DNA of 13,004 nt from SIG588 sp045599305 (GCA_045599305.1 JAZRVU010000110.1:1-13004); one strand, 5' to 3'. Shown: positions 1 through 8,441, counted from the first letter of the stretch. Notes: generated by a model not told the origin, from the sequence alone. Translations and numbers: made by a program.

Positions 1-1
1 G

Positions 2-496
2 GACGTGGAAGATGAGGAGATCCTCACTGCTCTGGCTGCCGATTTCGAGGACATCGACATCGCTGTGAAGTCCGTTGAAGCGGAAGAAGAGAAGTTCGGT
101 CTGTTCGAGTCCGAGACCTTCAAGGGTCTGTATGTGGCGGATGGCGACGAATTCAAGGCTCTGGAAGGCACCGAAGAGACCTTCGAGAACGAAGACGGCA
201 CCACCTCCACCTGGACGATCTATGAAGTGGAAAAGGGCGCTACCCTGTACGTCGTGGACGAAGTAATCCCGACCACCACCGAAGCTCCCACCACCACCGA
301 GGCTGAAAAAGAGGCTGACGTGACCACCGCAGAGCCCAAGGCCACCACGACTGCGGCCGAGGAAGAAGAAAAGGGCGGCAGCAATGTCGGTCTGATCGCG
401 GGCATCGCCGGTGCAGTCGTTGTGATCGGCGGCGGCCTGCTGTTCTTCCTGCTGAAGAAAAAGAAGAAGGACGACGGGGAAGAGGCTGCGGAATAA
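2..496 (+). CDS. C-terminal part of a membrane-anchored surface protein (5' end outside window)
   Basis: The frame is open to the left edge, and the GTG at 5 has no ribosome binding site in view, so this is the tail of a longer gene. The visible part is an acidic region of about 90 residues with alternating strands, ending in a YVVDE motif. Next comes a low-complexity Thr/Glu/Ala/Pro linker with repeats of TTTEAP type. A hydrophobic helix of about 22 residues (VGLIAGIAGAVVVIGGGLLF) is followed by a run of lysines and a short acidic tail. That order fits an outward-facing protein held by a C-terminal membrane helix with the lysines on the cytoplasmic side. I see no LPXTG sortase motif. Codon use is strongly biased (GAC, ACC, CTG, AAG), as in highly expressed genes. 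The N-terminal function cannot be seen; a scaffold or adhesin is possible but unproven. Confidence 0.8.
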   Translation, partial: DVEDEEILTALAADFEDIDIAVKSVEAEEEKFGLFESETFKGLYVADGDEFKALEGTEETFENEDGTTSTWTIYEVEKGATLYVVDEVIPTTTEAPTTTEAEKEADVTTAEPKATTTAAEEEEKGGSNVGLIAGIAGAVVVIGGGLLFFLLKKKKKDDGEEAAE

Positions 497-530
497 TCCG
501 TACACCTCATAACCTCACAAGGTAAACCGG

Positions 531-570
531 TTCTGCCGGCCGCGGATATCCGCAGCCGGCAGAATTTTTT
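531..570 (+). terminator. Intrinsic terminator of the surface-protein gene
   Basis: A ten-base stem (TTCTGCCGGC at 531-540 with GCCGGCAGAA at 555-564) encloses a second perfect palindrome, GCGGATATCCGC (542-553). A run of six T follows directly. It lies 34 bases after the stop codon. Confidence 0.9.
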
Positions 571-593
571 GTGTCTTCTTTTCATTTTTTGCT

Positions 594-627
594 TGAGCAG
601 ACCTGCCGAGATCGGCAGGTCTGCTCA
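594..627. repeat. Perfect 16-bp inverted repeat between terminator and promoter
   Basis: Arms at 594-609 and 612-627 are perfectly complementary and separated by two bases. Only TTTATT follows on the plus strand, and there is no T run on the minus strand, so it would be a weak terminator. It ends 27 bases before the -35 box of the next gene. It may be a back-up terminator, a transcription insulator or a protein-binding palindrome. Confidence 0.7.
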
Positions 628-654
628 TTTATTGGTCAAAAAAATTAAAACGCC

Positions 655-684
655 TTGACACGCTGAATATAATCATGATATAAC
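655..684 (+). promoter_or_regulatory. SigA-type promoter of the first dockerin gene
   Basis: A consensus TTGACA (655-660) is followed after 18 bases by TATAAC (679-684). A TATACT at 685-690 is an alternative -10 box but is badly spaced. An A-rich stretch (638-649) precedes the -35 box and could act as an UP element. The leader to the ATG at 737 is about 45 nt and contains the short palindrome CGGAATTTCCG (709-719). The ribosome binding site GGGGAGA (724-730) is well spaced. Confidence 0.7.
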
Positions 685-736
685 TATACTGATAATAAAA
701 GCGGTTAGCGGAATTTCCGAAAAGGGGAGACCTGTT

Positions 737-3700
737 ATGTTGAAAAAGTGCTGCGCTGTCATGCTGAGTTTTGGCATATTGCTGGCTTGTGTCTCTGTTG
801 AATTCGGCGGCAATGTATCGGCTGAAGTGACGGAAGATTTCGGTGGTTACGTGCTGGCCGATGTGCCGTATGCCATTGACAGAACGTGTACCTGCAATTC
901 GGCATCCTCACTCTTTTCAAATGGCTTTGTTTTTGACCCCATTGACCTCACCGCATTCGGCTACCCGAAAAGCGGCTTTATCGAAAAAGGGCGGCTTGGG
1001 ATCCAGCTGGATCTGTATGTGAGCGGCGATCAGGAATTGGTGCAGCGGCTGGTCGATCAAAAGGTAGGCGGCCAGATCGAGATCACCAGTGCCGGGAAAT
1101 GTGATTATGAAGAATACGGTGCGGGGGCCAATATCATCCCTTGGAAAGCGAATGGCTGGACACGGTTTGTTATTGATTTAAATTTGCTGCAAACCGTTAC
1201 CCGCGGTGAACTGGTCCCGTCAAACTGGAATTTTATGCGCATCTATCTTCGCGGCGGGATGGACGGACTGGACGGACAGATCTGTACCGTAAAGATCACT
1301 AAGGCCCGTTTGGTGGATCTGACTAAGCAGGCTCCTTCCAGAATGGATGACCCCATCGGCGACGGCACATTTGAACTGCCGCGGCCGGAATTTCGGAAAA
1401 TGACGCTCTCGCCGGAATTTGACAACGGCGATGTGGTGATCGCCGGATACAATTTGGTCGAATCTCTGAAAGATGTGGAAATGACCGACATCAAAGACTA
1501 CTCTCTTGCTATCCAAAGCGCGCTGAATGCGCTTTCCACGTACGGGGGCGGCACCTTGTTTCTGCCGGCAGGTATCTATCCCTGCGAAAAGCCCATCGTG
1601 ATCCCCTCGGGGGTGGAGCTGCGCGGCGAATGGCGTGATCCGGACAGTTCCCCCGCGGTGAAAGGGACCGTGCTGGCTATAAAAGCGGCGCCCGGCTCTG
1701 TTGAGGATACCGCGTTTGTCACCATGAGCGCCAGCAGTGCCGTCTCCGATCTGGCTTTTTGGTATCCCGAACAGCAAGCGGAGTCCCCGAACAGCTATGC
1801 CGTTACGCTGAAATTGGCGTCATATGCCCGTGTCAACGATATCACCTTCGTCAATTCCTATATCGCCATGCAGCAAATCCCCGAGCCCAACGAGGGGCCG
1901 ACTGTCACGAATGTCTACGGCACTCCACTGAATTGCGGCATTGATGCAGACGGTGTTTCCGGCATCATGCGGCTGGAAAATGTGCATTTTTCACCAGACT
2001 ACTGGATCGACTCCGGACTGGAGAACGCACCGGCATCAAAGGAACAGGCGGAGCTCCTGAAAAACGAACTTTACAATAACGGTACCGGCATTCTCCTGCG
2101 GCGATTTAAGCGCTCCTTTCTGACATCGTATTTCGTAAAAGGATATGCCAATGGGCTGATGTTTGCCTGTTCCGATATGGGCGGTACTGCGGCATATCCC
2201 GATGGCCAGTGCTGGGATCTCACCTTTGAAGATTGCCGTACCGCGCTGTATGCGTTCGGCGTAAGTCATGATGGCATGACGGTGTCCGATGCCTTTTTCC
2301 GCGGCTGCGAAAATGCCGTATGGCTCGATGATCTCTCCGGTCGCACGGACGGTGTACTGCAGTTGATCCGTGCCGATATCACTGCCGATTCCGCCGCACT
2401 GCGGTGCAGCGGCGCGACGTGCGTTTCACTGCTTTCCTCCGTGATCCGTCAGGGTCGTGTGGAAATGAGCAACGGTTGGTTGACGGCCGTGGACAATGTA
2501 TTCTATACCGCCGCGCCGCACATCACACTGGAAAGTGGGACACTTTCCGCCGTATTGAGCGGCAACCGAACGTCCAGCGGACAGGATATCAAAGTGAAAA
2601 ATGCCGGCGGCTGCCCGACCGACACCGAAAATGTGACTGTGCCGCAGTTCCCGACAGTCGGCAAAGAAGCGGTCGCCTCGCAGGCACGTATGGCGAGCAG
2701 CAAGGTCACATACATTGTGAGTGATCTTGCCAATACCGGCAGTGCCGATGTGACCAACGCCCTGCAGGCGTATCTGAACACGGCCGCGGCGACCGGCGGT
2801 GTGGTCTTTTTGGTGCCCGGCGTCTACCGCATCGACGGCTCGATCTCCGTGCCATCCGGTGTGGAATTGCGTGGAGCCTGCGATTTCACACAGGCTCCCT
2901 ATAATGCCGGTACGATCCTTGCCGTTTATCAAAGCAGCGGCAATCCGACCGTGACTTTGCAGGAAAGCAGCGGCATCCGCGGGATCACTTTCGACTATCC
3001 AAATCAGTATGCCGATAGACGGTTTTCGGCTTATCCGGCCGCTATTCAGGGGCACGGAAGCGACATATATATCATCAATACCGCCATTCGCAACGGCTGG
3101 GATGGGGTGGACCTGACGTCTTTTACCTGTGACAGGCATTATGTGGTCGGACTGTGTGGTTTGTGTCTGCACGAAGGCATTACGGTCGGCGGCGGCAGCA
3201 AGGACGGCGTGCTGCGTAACTGTCGGTTCGACCCGACAGCCTTCCTGCGCGGCACCGAAAAAGCGTTCGGCCTGTGGAAAACACCCGGTGTGTCGGTTGC
3301 GGATCTGACGGCGCCGCTGTATACACAATTGCAGAATACCGCAGTCGCTTATCGGTTCGGAAATGTGCAAAACGAATGGGTGTTTGCCTGCGGCAGTTAT
3401 TCCGGCCACACAGGCGTTTTGCTTGCCGCCGATCAGTCCGGTGCCGCGGATGTATGTCTGCTTTGTTTTGAAGCCGATAACTGCACCGTGGGGCTGGATG
3501 TGCAGAACGCCGCATCGTGCAAGGCCATGAATGTGCAGATCGGCAGCGGCAACAATATCGGTGCCTATCTGGAAGAAGACACCTATGATATTCGCCTCGG
3601 CACGGCCTTTGACGGCTGTGTGGACATTATCGGCCTCACCGATTTTGCCCGTCCTTCCACCGCATATCTGGTAGAGAACGGCACACTCAATATCTACGGA

Positions 3701-4138
3701 GGCAACTGTGCGGCCAGCACGGATTGTGTTGCCGAAGTCGGCGGTGAGCTGCGTGCGGCGGCGGTGTATCTGCCGCATATGGACGAGCGGATGATCAGGG
3801 CGGAAGATGCCGGTACGGTCTCCTTATCTGCCGGATTCTATGCCGGTATTCCCGCCGATGACGAAACGGCCGGCCATATCGCCGGACTGCCGGAGCGCAT
3901 CGACGAGTGGACGCCGATCCCGCAGCCGGACACGCTGCCCGGTGATGTGAACGGTGCCGAGTCTGTCGACTCCACCGATGCCCGCCTGATCCTGCAATAT
4001 TACGCCAGAAAAATAGGGGAGGACGCACTGGATCTAAGTGCCGCTAACGTAGACGGTAGCGGTAATGCGGATTCCACTGATGCCCGTATGATTTTGCAGG
4101 CTTACGCCAAAAAAATCAGTGGTTTTGAGACTGCTTGA
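737..4138 (+). CDS. Secreted dockerin protein with two pectate-lyase-3-like beta-helix modules (paralog A)
   Basis: This 1133-residue protein starts with a signal peptide whose likely cleavage is after VSA (residue 29). LLAC at 15-18 is a weak lipobox, so a lipoprotein is a less likely alternative. Residues 30-205 look like a beta-sandwich, CBM-like module. Residues from about 255 and again from about 669 begin two beta-helix modules. Each opens with the glycine-rich GGGTLFLPAGIY or GGVVFLVPGVYRI motif, then VPSGVELRG or IPSGVELRG, as in the pectate lyase 3 / GH28-related superfamily. A dockerin fills 1069-1133. The family acts on polysaccharides outside the cell, but I could not identify catalytic residues, so a lyase, a hydrolase or a purely binding role are all open. 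The dockerin calcium loops are degenerate. The gene has its own promoter and terminator. Codon use is less biased than in the next gene. Confidence 0.9.
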   Translation: MLKKCCAVMLSFGILLACVSVEFGGNVSAEVTEDFGGYVLADVPYAIDRTCTCNSASSLFSNGFVFDPIDLTAFGYPKSGFIEKGRLGIQLDLYVSGDQELVQRLVDQKVGGQIEITSAGKCDYEEYGAGANIIPWKANGWTRFVIDLNLLQTVTRGELVPSNWNFMRIYLRGGMDGLDGQICTVKITKARLVDLTKQAPSRMDDPIGDGTFELPRPEFRKMTLSPEFDNGDVVIAGYNLVESLKDVEMTDIKDYSLAIQSALNALSTYGGGTLFLPAGIYPCEKPIVIPSGVELRGEWRDPDSSPAVKGTVLAIKAAPGSVEDTAFVTMSASSAVSDLAFWYPEQQAESPNSYAVTLKLASYARVNDITFVNSYIAMQQIPEPNEGPTVTNVYGTPLNCGIDADGVSGIMRLENVHFSPDYWIDSGLENAPASKEQAELLKNELYNNGTGILLRRFKRSFLTSYFVKGYANGLMFACSDMGGTAAYPDGQCWDLTFEDCRTALYAFGVSHDGMTVSDAFFRGCENAVWLDDLSGRTDGVLQLIRADITADSAALRCSGATCVSLLSSVIRQGRVEMSNGWLTAVDNVFYTAAPHITLESGTLSAVLSGNRTSSGQDIKVKNAGGCPTDTENVTVPQFPTVGKEAVASQARMASSKVTYIVSDLANTGSADVTNALQAYLNTAAATGGVVFLVPGVYRIDGSISVPSGVELRGACDFTQAPYNAGTILAVYQSSGNPTVTLQESSGIRGITFDYPNQYADRRFSAYPAAIQGHGSDIYIINTAIRNGWDGVDLTSFTCDRHYVVGLCGLCLHEGITVGGGSKDGVLRNCRFDPTAFLRGTEKAFGLWKTPGVSVADLTAPLYTQLQNTAVAYRFGNVQNEWVFACGSYSGHTGVLLAADQSGAADVCLLCFEADNCTVGLDVQNAASCKAMNVQIGSGNNIGAYLEEDTYDIRLGTAFDGCVDIIGLTDFARPSTAYLVENGTLNIYGGNCAASTDCVAEVGGELRAAAVYLPHMDERMIRAEDAGTVSLSAGFYAGIPADDETAGHIAGLPERIDEWTPIPQPDTLPGDVNGAESVDSTDARLILQYYARKIGEDALDLSAANVDGSGNADSTDARMILQAYAKKISGFETA
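3941..4135 (+). other. Dockerin-coding region of paralog A (degenerate calcium loops)
   Basis: Two F-hand repeats share the core DSTDARLILQ / DSTDARMILQ, each ending in a Y-A-[RK]-K-I tail. Loop ligand positions 1, 3, 5, 9 and 12 read D, N, A, D, D in repeat 1 and N, D, S, D, D in repeat 2. Position 5 is therefore lost in both and position 1 is changed in the second. Ser-Thr at positions 10-11, the usual cohesin-recognition pair of type I dockerins, is kept in both. Confidence 0.85.
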
Positions 4139-4150
4139 AAATTCCCTTTG

Positions 4151-4191
4151 CAAACGCTCTGTATGTACTTATAGGGCGTTTGTTGTTTTTT
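4151..4191 (+). terminator. Intrinsic terminator of paralog A
   Basis: CAAACGC (4151-4157) pairs with GCGTTTG (4176-4182), and the stem extends inward through several further pairs including G-U. A T-rich run to 4191 follows. It starts 12 bases after the stop codon, so the two paralogs are probably transcribed separately. Confidence 0.85.
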
Positions 4192-4243
4192 ACCAAAGAA
4201 AACCCTGAATGCTTAAAAAAGGTAATATACCTGTAAAATAATG

Positions 4244-4272
4244 TTGACTCAAAATTTCGTTTATGATATCAT
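4244..4272 (+). promoter_or_regulatory. SigA-type promoter of paralog B
   Basis: TTGACT (4244-4249) is followed after 17 bases by TATCAT (4267-4272), each one mismatch from consensus. Transcription would start near 4280. This rules out the in-frame ATG at 4241, which lies upstream of the transcript. The ribosome binding site AAGGAAGG (4296-4303) precedes the ATG at 4310 by six bases. Confidence 0.8.
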
Positions 4273-4309
4273 TTCAATTAGAAGTTCACATGCGAAAGGA
4301 AGGAAAAGA

Positions 4310-7300
4310 ATGTTAAAACGTGTACTTACCATTTTTCTCTGCCTGTGCCTGCTGATCCCCACGTTGGGGCTCAGTTTCGGCCAGACTGCCAGCGCAGCCA
4401 TTGAGGATTATGTGCTGGAAGAGATCGGTTACTCCATCAGCGGCAGTTTTACCGTCGGCGGACGTGAACTGATGAATCCGCAAGTGGTACTGAAACCGGC
4501 GATCGACCTGACGCAATACGGTTACCCGACCACGGGCGTGCCGAAGAAAGGCCTGCTCGGTCTTTCGCTCGACGTGTATATCGCCGGCGATACCGATCTG
4601 GTGAATAAGATCGTCAGCAATAGCGGCTACTATGGCGAAATGGAATTTACCAGTTCCGGTGGATTCGATAATCAGGAAGTGCATTTCAATACCTCCACAC
4701 AGTTAAAGTGGAAGGCCAATGCGTGGAATCGCTGTATCATCGATCTGTCAACGCTTGTTGCCGCGGGTACCGGCACCTTCAATCCCGCCAACTGGAACTT
4801 TTTCCGTATTTTCATTAACGGCTTGTGGGATCTTGACGGCACCAGTGCTTTGGTGAAGATCTGTAATGTGCGTCTTGTCGATCTGCAGGAAAAGGCACCC
4901 TCCGAGGAGGAGGACCCGATCGGTGACGGCAGTTTCACGCCCGATCCTCCCGAATGGCGGCAGATCAAGGTGGCCGACGGTTACTGCGATGATGATGTCA
5001 TCGTGGCCGGTTATGATCTGGCCGAATATGTGGAAGAACATGACCTGGAAGTCGAGGACTATTCCATAGTCATCAACAGCTTGATCGACGGCCTGTCCGC
5101 GGTGGGCGGCGGTTCTCTGTTCATTCCGGCGGGCGAATACGATTGCTACAGTCCCATCATCGGTGCGACCGGCGTCACGGTCTACGGTGAATGGGCCAAT
5201 CCGGATGATGATCCGAAGATCAAGGGCACCATTCTGAAGGTGCACGAGGAGTGCGGTGCCGGTTCCACCAATGGCACGCCCTTCCTTTCCATGAAGCGCG
5301 ATTCGATGGTGAAGGGGCTGACTTTCTGGTATCCCGATCAGGAAGTCGACAGCATGAAGCCCTATCCGCCCACGATCAAACTGGATCAGTACAATCACGC
5401 CAAGAACATCACCTTTGTCAACTCCTACTGGGCGATCCAGCAGAACGCCGTTGCCAACTGCCCCAATGCCGAAAACATTTACGGCACGGCGCTGTTCTGC
5501 GGCATGGATGTGGATAACGTCATCGATATCATGCGTATCGAAAACGTCAACTTTGCCGCCGATTACTGGATCAATTCCGGTCTGGCCGGTGCCCCGGCGA
5601 CCGAAGATGAGATCAAGGCGCTGAAAGATCAGCTTTATTACAATGCGGTCGGTGTCATCCTGCGCCGCATCGACTGGTCTTACCTCGTCTATTCCACCAT
5701 CAAGGGTTATCAGGCCGGTGTGCTGTTCACCCTTTCCAGCAACGGTTCCAATCTTCCCAACGGTCAGTGCAACGGCCTGCTTCTGGAAGATTGCGGCGCC
5801 GGTCTTTATGTAGCCGGTTCCTCCGGCGAAATGATCGCCAACTCCGTCTTCAAAAACTGCGAATACGGTATTCGGTTCGGTGAAGAGCCCTATGGTGCCT
5901 CGCTGCAGATGATCGACCTGGATATCGACGCCAACACGGCGGCGATCTATTCTTCCAAGGCGGCGAATATGACACTGGTGTCCTCCACCATTCGCGGCGG
6001 CACCGTCGGCGGCAACTGCGGTTGGTGGTCGATCACCGATAACACCTTCCTCACCGAAGGCCCGCAGGTGGTGCTGGAAAACGGCACCTTCAATGCCTCC
6101 ATCAAGGGGAATTTTGATGCGAACGGCAAACCGATCACGGTGGCCAACGAGGGCTATTGCCCTGTGTCGATCGATGACACCAAGCTGGAAGTCCCCGAGG
6201 TCGGCAATCTGACCGCCGAGCAGGCGGCATTCTCCCCGAAGAAGCCCGCCAATGATAAGGCTACCATCGTGGATGATCTGGACACCTCCGGTAAGACCGA
6301 CATTACCGCGGCGCTGCAGGCCAAACTGGATTCTTTGGAGGAGAGCGGCGGTGTGCTGTACCTGTTACCCGGTCATTACCGCCTGGACGGCCAGATCACC
6401 GTCCCCTCCGGTGTCGAGCTGCGCGGTGCCCTTGATGTCGGCCGTATCCCGTATAACGTGGGTACTGTTCTGGATGTATATGCCACCGGCAGCGAGCCCT
6501 CCGTGGTGCTGAGCGCCAAGAGCGGTATCCGTGCACTGGTATTCAACTATCCGGAACAGTATCACAATGCGCTGTTTGAATCGGAACACAAATTCACCGA
6601 GTATCCCTACGCCATGCAGGGACGCGGCGAAGATATCTATGTCATCAACGTGGCCATCCGCAACGGCTGGAACGGCCTTGACCTGATGACCTACAAATGC
6701 GATAATCACTACGTTGACTATCTCTGCGGCGTCTGCCTTAAGAACACGCTGAAAGTCGGCGGCGGCTCCGAAAACGGCGTGATCCGCAACTTCCAGTTCA
6801 ACTACAATGCGTTGCTGCAGGAGACCACCTATGGGTGGAATGCCCTGCCGCTGGATCACGGCGTCTTTGAGGATATCATGCAGGAGCAGTTCAACAACCG
6901 TGACGACATGGCCGCCTGCCGTGTGGGCGATGTGGAAAATGAACTGATCTACAACTGCTTCAACTATGCCGGCTATGCCGGTCTGCAGTTCGTGGGCGAG
7001 CCGACCGGCGCTGCCAATGCGACAGTTGTCGGCCACGGTGTCGACTACGGTACCGTCTCCTTTGACATTCAGGATGCCGAAAACGTCACCTTTATCAATA
7101 CCCAGCTCACCGCCTTCAACCAGATCGGCGAAACGCTGACTAAGGATATGTACTGCATCCGCCTGGGGAAGGACTTCACCGGCAAGGTGGATATGGTCGG
7201 ACTGGTCATGTGGGCAGATCCCACGCAGGAATTCTGTGTGGAAAACGGTACGCTGAACCTTTATTCCGTCTCCTGCGCGCCGTATACCTCCACCGTGCAG

Positions 7301-8338
7301 ATCGCCAAAGTGACCGGCAACGGCAAACTCAACCTTTATGACGTGCTCTTCAACAATAAGGTGAAGTACGCGGCTGTGACCGGTGCCGACAAGATCAGCA
7401 TCAACGGCGGTATGATCGATAACGATATGCTGGATACCGATCAGCTGGCACAGTATATCAATGTGCAAAAGCGCAATTATTTCTGGGATGTGCCGGAAAA
7501 TGCCGATCTTCCCGACAATGCGGACGGCTTGTGGTTCACCGATGCATTCACCGATTTCAGCCAGAGCTTCTTCAAGGGCTCTGCCAGCGGTACGGCTACC
7601 GTTACCGGCCGCAGCGGCACGGTGACCATGAACATGGGCACGGCTTCCTCTGTGGGTGTTATCAGTTCCAAATTTGATATGGAGAGCGGCTCCAAGAATT
7701 CTCTCTACAGTGTGGAACTGCGCTTTAATGTGAAATCTCTGCGTGAAAAGCCCTTTAGCAATGTGATGCTGACCGCCTACAGCAATGATAACGACTCCGC
7801 GTATCTGGCCACTCTGTCGGCCGACGGTGTCACGGTGGGCGGCAAGAAGCTGTGCGATTTCGAACTCGACGAATACTACCGTGTGGTCGTGGAGATGGAT
7901 CTGCGCGATGACGATCATAAGACCTATCAACTGCATTTCTTCGATAACGATTACGAAGAACTCGGTGTGAGCGACGTGATCGAATTCCCCGATGAGTTCC
8001 AGGGGGAGGGGATGACGGTCAGCCAGCTCTTCTTCGGCGCCATGGCCGATGCCGCCACCGATGAAGAGGAAGCGACCACTGTGGTCGTGCTCGACTACGT
8101 CTATGCGACTTATGGCTCTGTCAGCCGTTTTGGCACGCTCGGCGATGTGAACGGCGATGACAAGATTGACTCCACCGATGCCCGCCTGATCCTGCAGTTC
8201 TATGCCAAGAAGATCGGCGAGGATGGCCTGAACACCGGCGTAGCCGATGTGAATGCCGACGGTAAAGTCGACTCCACCGATGCCCGTCTGATCCTGCAAC
8301 TTTACGCCAAGAAAATCAGCGAGTTTTCGAAGGCGTAA
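4310..8338 (+). CDS. Secreted dockerin protein with two beta-helix modules and a lectin-like domain (paralog B)
   Basis: The start is the ATG at 4310, supported by a signal peptide (MLKRVLTIFLCLCLLIPTLG, probable cut after TASA at residue 29), a strong ribosome binding site and a promoter overlapping the longer in-frame alternative. The protein has 1342 residues. It follows paralog A module by module: a beta-sandwich-like region (30-215), a first beta-helix module opening near 251 (GGGSLFIPAGEY) and a second near 663 (GGVLYLLPGHYRLDG, then VPSGVELRG). Unlike A, it has an extra region at about 1075-1270 that resembles a concanavalin-A-like lectin fold. The dockerin is 1278-1342. The likely role is extracellular polysaccharide binding or cleavage on a cohesin-bearing scaffold or the cell surface; catalytic residues are not assignable by eye. 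Codon use is strongly biased, suggesting high expression. It is the second of a tandem duplicate pair. Confidence 0.92.
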   Translation: MLKRVLTIFLCLCLLIPTLGLSFGQTASAAIEDYVLEEIGYSISGSFTVGGRELMNPQVVLKPAIDLTQYGYPTTGVPKKGLLGLSLDVYIAGDTDLVNKIVSNSGYYGEMEFTSSGGFDNQEVHFNTSTQLKWKANAWNRCIIDLSTLVAAGTGTFNPANWNFFRIFINGLWDLDGTSALVKICNVRLVDLQEKAPSEEEDPIGDGSFTPDPPEWRQIKVADGYCDDDVIVAGYDLAEYVEEHDLEVEDYSIVINSLIDGLSAVGGGSLFIPAGEYDCYSPIIGATGVTVYGEWANPDDDPKIKGTILKVHEECGAGSTNGTPFLSMKRDSMVKGLTFWYPDQEVDSMKPYPPTIKLDQYNHAKNITFVNSYWAIQQNAVANCPNAENIYGTALFCGMDVDNVIDIMRIENVNFAADYWINSGLAGAPATEDEIKALKDQLYYNAVGVILRRIDWSYLVYSTIKGYQAGVLFTLSSNGSNLPNGQCNGLLLEDCGAGLYVAGSSGEMIANSVFKNCEYGIRFGEEPYGASLQMIDLDIDANTAAIYSSKAANMTLVSSTIRGGTVGGNCGWWSITDNTFLTEGPQVVLENGTFNASIKGNFDANGKPITVANEGYCPVSIDDTKLEVPEVGNLTAEQAAFSPKKPANDKATIVDDLDTSGKTDITAALQAKLDSLEESGGVLYLLPGHYRLDGQITVPSGVELRGALDVGRIPYNVGTVLDVYATGSEPSVVLSAKSGIRALVFNYPEQYHNALFESEHKFTEYPYAMQGRGEDIYVINVAIRNGWNGLDLMTYKCDNHYVDYLCGVCLKNTLKVGGGSENGVIRNFQFNYNALLQETTYGWNALPLDHGVFEDIMQEQFNNRDDMAACRVGDVENELIYNCFNYAGYAGLQFVGEPTGAANATVVGHGVDYGTVSFDIQDAENVTFINTQLTAFNQIGETLTKDMYCIRLGKDFTGKVDMVGLVMWADPTQEFCVENGTLNLYSVSCAPYTSTVQIAKVTGNGKLNLYDVLFNNKVKYAAVTGADKISINGGMIDNDMLDTDQLAQYINVQKRNYFWDVPENADLPDNADGLWFTDAFTDFSQSFFKGSASGTATVTGRSGTVTMNMGTASSVGVISSKFDMESGSKNSLYSVELRFNVKSLREKPFSNVMLTAYSNDNDSAYLATLSADGVTVGGKKLCDFELDEYYRVVVEMDLRDDDHKTYQLHFFDNDYEELGVSDVIEFPDEFQGEGMTVSQLFFGAMADAATDEEEATTVVVLDYVYATYGSVSRFGTLGDVNGDDKIDSTDARLILQFYAKKIGEDGLNTGVADVNADGKVDSTDARLILQLYAKKISEFSKA
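8141..8335 (+). other. Dockerin-coding region of paralog B (intact calcium loops)
   Basis: The two F-hand loops DVNGDDKIDSTD and DVNADGKVDSTD keep all five acidic or Asn calcium ligands. Both carry Ser-Thr at positions 10-11, followed by ARLILQ and a YAKKI tail. The near-identity of the two halves is compatible with the two-orientation cohesin binding known for type I dockerins. Confidence 0.9.
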
Positions 8339-8346
8339 TTTCCTAA

Positions 8347-8407
8347 GCAGGGGGATTGAAGAATGGCACATGGTGCCATTCTTCCTGCGGGGGGATCCGC
8401 CCCCCGC
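8347..8407. repeat. Compound palindrome cluster downstream of paralog B
   Basis: A 12-bp perfect stem (GAAGAATGGCAC at 8358-8369 with 8373-8384, loop ATG) is flanked by GCAG (8347-8350) and CTGC (8385-8388). A GC-only stem follows at once: GCGGGGGG (8387-8394) with CCCCCCGC (8400-8407). Neither hairpin has a T run, so they are poor intrinsic terminators. The arrangement resembles a REP/MITE-type intergenic palindromic element. Copies elsewhere in the genome cannot be judged from this window. Confidence 0.65.
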
Positions 8408-8408
8408 C

Positions 8409-8441
8409 CTCTATGCAAAGAAGATCAGCAGTTTTACCTGA
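8409..8441 (+). pseudogene. Relic of a dockerin C-terminus
   Basis: Read from 8409, this stretch encodes LYAKKISSFT followed by TGA. That matches the last dockerin repeat of paralog B (LYAKKISEFSKA), and the DNA is also closely similar with mostly third-position differences. It is not in frame with paralog B and has no start or upstream coding continuation, because the palindrome cluster abuts it. It is most simply the 3' end of a lost third dockerin gene, or an older 3' end of paralog B displaced by an insertion. Confidence 0.6.

Noticed and set aside
2426..3778. Minus-strand open frame of 450 codons opposite paralog A.
   Set aside because: Same antisense shadow pattern; the plus-strand frame has beta-helix motifs over this range.
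4241..4309. A longer start for paralog B at the ATG at 4241.
   Set aside because: It overlaps the -35 box, puts 23 charged residues before a perfect signal peptide, and lacks a ribosome binding site; 4310 has all expected signals.
6365..8371. Long minus-strand open frame of 668 codons opposite paralog B.
   Set aside because: The product is a His/Ile/Val/Gly-rich composition typical of the complement of a GC-biased gene; no domain, no ribosome binding site, and the plus-strand protein has clear domains.
8347..8407. CRISPR or transposon end at the palindrome cluster.
   Set aside because: There is no repeated unit with spacers and no transposase or target-site duplication in view; only a REP-like element is supported.
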